From: Bradyrhizobium iriomotense
GTDB taxonomy: Bacteria > Pseudomonadota > Alphaproteobacteria > Rhizobiales > Xanthobacteraceae
Length of the DNA: 64,000 nucleotides
Direction of reading: 5' to 3'
Assembly: GCF_030160715.1 (NCBI RefSeq)
Contig: NZ_BSOW01000015.1
Location: 159,494-223,493 of the forward strand
Shown here: piece by piece, positions 62,098-64,000 of the stretch
Layout: each line of letters begins with the position of its first letter
Numbering within the stretch: position 1 is the first letter of the stretch
The notes under the pieces: generated by a model
Told to the model about the DNA's origin: nothing
Database searches by the model: none
Seen by the model: the letters and a program-made list of their open reading frames with translations, nothing else
Translations under genes and position numbers: made by a program

Positions 62098-63984
62098 TTA
62101 TAAAGGAAGGAGATTTTGCTGCGGATCTCGAGATATCGGGCGACGTGATCGTCTGGCATCGGCTTCGCGGCACACAGCGTCTCGCTGCAGGTCGGCATGC
62201 TGGATAATCCAGGGCGCTCCGCTGCACAGCTGCCGGGCCGGAAGAGTGCCACTGCTGACCATCCGATACGCCGTCGTGCGGCTCACCTTCAAAATGTCGG
62301 CGGCTTCATCCAACGTAACTTCGGCGCGCTCGGCTCGTTCACCCTCGCGGTAGACAGGAATGCCGTTGATGTTCCGGAGACTGCAGACGTGGGATCGTGT
62401 CCAACTCGCACCATGTGCAGTTAGCTTGCCGGCCCGATTGAGGATCGCAGCGATTGCCGTGTCCGATAATTGCCTTGCCAATACGCGAATGAGATCGAGG
62501 ACATCGGCTTCGACCGTCCAGCGGGTTTGTCCGATCTTGTTCTTTTTGACCATCAACTGGGTGTGGTCGCCGCCTTGCCAGTGAATGATGAGCGCCAATG
62601 TATCGCCCACGACATCGACGATGATCTCTTTGACAAGTAGCCTGATGATCTTCTTGCGTGTCTCGATGGATGCGCCGGGACTATTCCACGCCTTGGTCAA
62701 ATCCTTGCCGAGAGTCATCAGCCTCGCGTGATCCGCGGCGGAAAGCGCTGGCGTGTGCTGCGTCTGTTCGAGGGTCTCGAGCTGGACCTCCAAGTCGCGC
62801 AGTTGAACCAACTTCTCGTTCCAGCGCCGCTCCAACTCACTGGCGACCAGCCGGTTATCCGGATCTACGGCATCGTACTGCCTCCGTGCCCGGGCGGCTT
62901 CGTATTGAGCCTGCTGGATTGCATTCTCGATGTGCTTACGCTTGTCGCAATGATGCACGCTCTGGGCCTCCATTGCAGCTAGCGCCGCTTCAATCCCAAG
63001 AGGCTGTAGTCGATCGAGCACCTCTTGGGCGACAGCGCGATCGACCCGCATGCCGCCGAAGCCGATACAGTTGTCGGCCGCTTTGGTGCCGAACGCGCCG
63101 CGGCAGGCATATCGCTGTGTATTCCCGCCCTTTCCAGTGTACTGGATATGCAGGCGTCGGCCACAGCGCGCGCAACGGAATAGCCCTGGCAGCAAGGCCT
63201 CGCCGCGCCTTATGGATCCGCGACCTATATAGCTCTTCCCATTGGCGTTGTCGGCGATCAGGTGCTGATTCCTCTCGAACTCAGTCCAGGCAATGTAGCC
63301 TTCATGATGGTCGTGGATCAAAACCTCCCAATCCTTCCAATTGCGCCGGAGCGTGTCGCGCATGATCCGCTTGCGGCCATCCTTGATCGTCACGCGTGTG
63401 CCTCGCCGACCATAGGCGTAAGAGCCGGCGTACACTGGATTCGTCAGCATGTGGTGCAGTGTGTGATAGACAGGTGCCTTCCATTCGACTGGGCGTTTAC
63501 CGCGACCTTGCACAATCGCTGGAACGAGAACGTTCTCCTGCCTGAACCAAATCAGCACCTGCCGGATTGACTGGAGCTCGGCGAATTTGCGGAAGACGAG
63601 CAAGATGCCGTCCTGGACGCGTCGATCAGGATCCTTCTCGATACGGTCGTCATCCGTCTTCACGTAGCCGACGGCGACGGTCAAATGGAGTTCGCCCCGT
63701 CGCGCCTTTTGGCGCATGGCCTCGACGGACCGTTGCCGGAAGATCGACAACTCCATCTCACTCATGGTGCCCTTCATACCAAGCAACAGCCGGTCATTGG
63801 GTGAGCGTGGATCATAGATTGCTTCCTCATCGACAATCAGGGTGCCGACCAGGCCGCAGAACTCCAGCAAAGTGTGCCAGTCTCTGCCGTTCCGGGCAAG
63901 GCGTGCGGATTCCAATGATCGCGCGCAGGTATTCCAATCTGATGCCGCGCAACGTTCCAATCTGATCGCGCGCAGGTGAAGCAC
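62098..63984 (-). pseudogene. Large serine recombinase without catalytic N-terminus
   Basis: The 628-codon frame starts in foreign sequence for about 30 codons and then reads SARLARNGRDWHTLLEFCGL, which is already past the catalytic Ser. The rest is typical: GTMSEMELSIFRQR, a recombinase domain (TNPVYAGSYAYGRRGTRV), a zinc-ribbon (FRCARCGRRLHIQYTGK; CRG), a coiled coil, and a C-terminal HTH/excisionase-like unit (TLDEAADILKVSRTTAYRMV, ARQLCSGAPWIIQHADL). Without the resolvase Ser it should be unable to recombine DNA unless the missing part lies elsewhere. Confidence 0.8.
63910..63977. repeat. Short direct repeats at the recombinase break point
   Basis: GATCGCGCGCAGGT occurs at 63917-63930 and 63964-63977, and TTCCAATCTGAT at 63932-63943 and 63955-63966. 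They look like repeats at the end of another insertion element that removed the recombinase start. Confidence 0.5.
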
Positions 63985-64000
63985 CCGATCGTTAAGGTAA

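Noticed and set aside
1..64000. CRISPR arrays, tRNA or rRNA genes
   Set aside because: No regular repeat-spacer pattern, tRNA-like fold or rRNA segment was noticed by eye; a tRNAscan or Infernal run would settle it.

Overview
The window looks like part of a large symbiotic replicon (repABC megaplasmid or plasmid-derived symbiosis island) of a Bradyrhizobium-type alphaproteobacterium. The support is a repABC cassette, a rhizobial traI-trb conjugation operon, an rpoN copy, dense insertion-sequence debris, and several -24/-12 promoters, three of them with NifA-type TGT-N10-ACA upstream sites. The genus is inferred from gene content, not from a marker gene.

Layout. 1-3.6 kb: repC, repB and repA on the minus strand, with a counter-transcribed RNA between repB and repC and a perfect palindrome (parS candidate) between repB and repA. 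4.0-14.2 kb: traI (acyl-homoserine-lactone synthase) followed by trbBCDEJKLFGHI, a complete-looking mating-pair-formation operon. 14.5-19.2 kb: an alpha/beta hydrolase, a CopG-type/MFS fusion and rpoN. 19.2-22 kb: decayed genes and a redoxin gene behind a sigma-54 promoter. 21.9-26.1 kb: an operon of the type linked to TerD systems (TRSP-phosphoribosyltransferase, HAD, StiP), cut at both ends and joined to a scrambled group II intron. 26.1-37.2 kb: a graveyard of IS256, IS630, ISNCY (intact), ISL3, IS66, a tyrosine-recombinase scrap and broken chromosomal genes.

37.3-48.9 kb: a plus-strand biosynthetic cluster (aminotransferase, cytidylyltransferase plus its dead duplicate, CDP-alcohol phosphatidyltransferase, second aminotransferase, GNAT, methyltransferase, GT-C-like membrane protein) with an alkaline-phosphatase-superfamily phosphodiesterase on the opposite strand. 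This suggests CDP-activation of a small head group of unknown identity.

49.3-61.1 kb is the most interesting region. Two minus-strand operons encode a HAD-UbiA fusion resembling decaprenyl-phosphate phosphoribosyltransferase, a DprE1-like oxidase, a small EamA-like transporter (frameshifted) and a new-looking fusion of an extended SDR with a class III aminotransferase. A divergent plus-strand operon encodes SxtJ-like, DUF5989 (SxtK-like), carbamoyltransferase (SxtI/NodU family) and SGNH (SxtL position) proteins. Each of the three operons has its own well-spaced sigma-54 promoter with one or two NifA-type upstream sites 80-105 bp above the predicted start. I infer a nitrogen-fixation-stage system that makes a polyprenyl-phosphate-linked pentose or amino-pentose and carbamoylates a glycan or lipid. 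The window ends in IS630 and IS66 remnants and a large serine recombinase that lacks its catalytic N-terminus.
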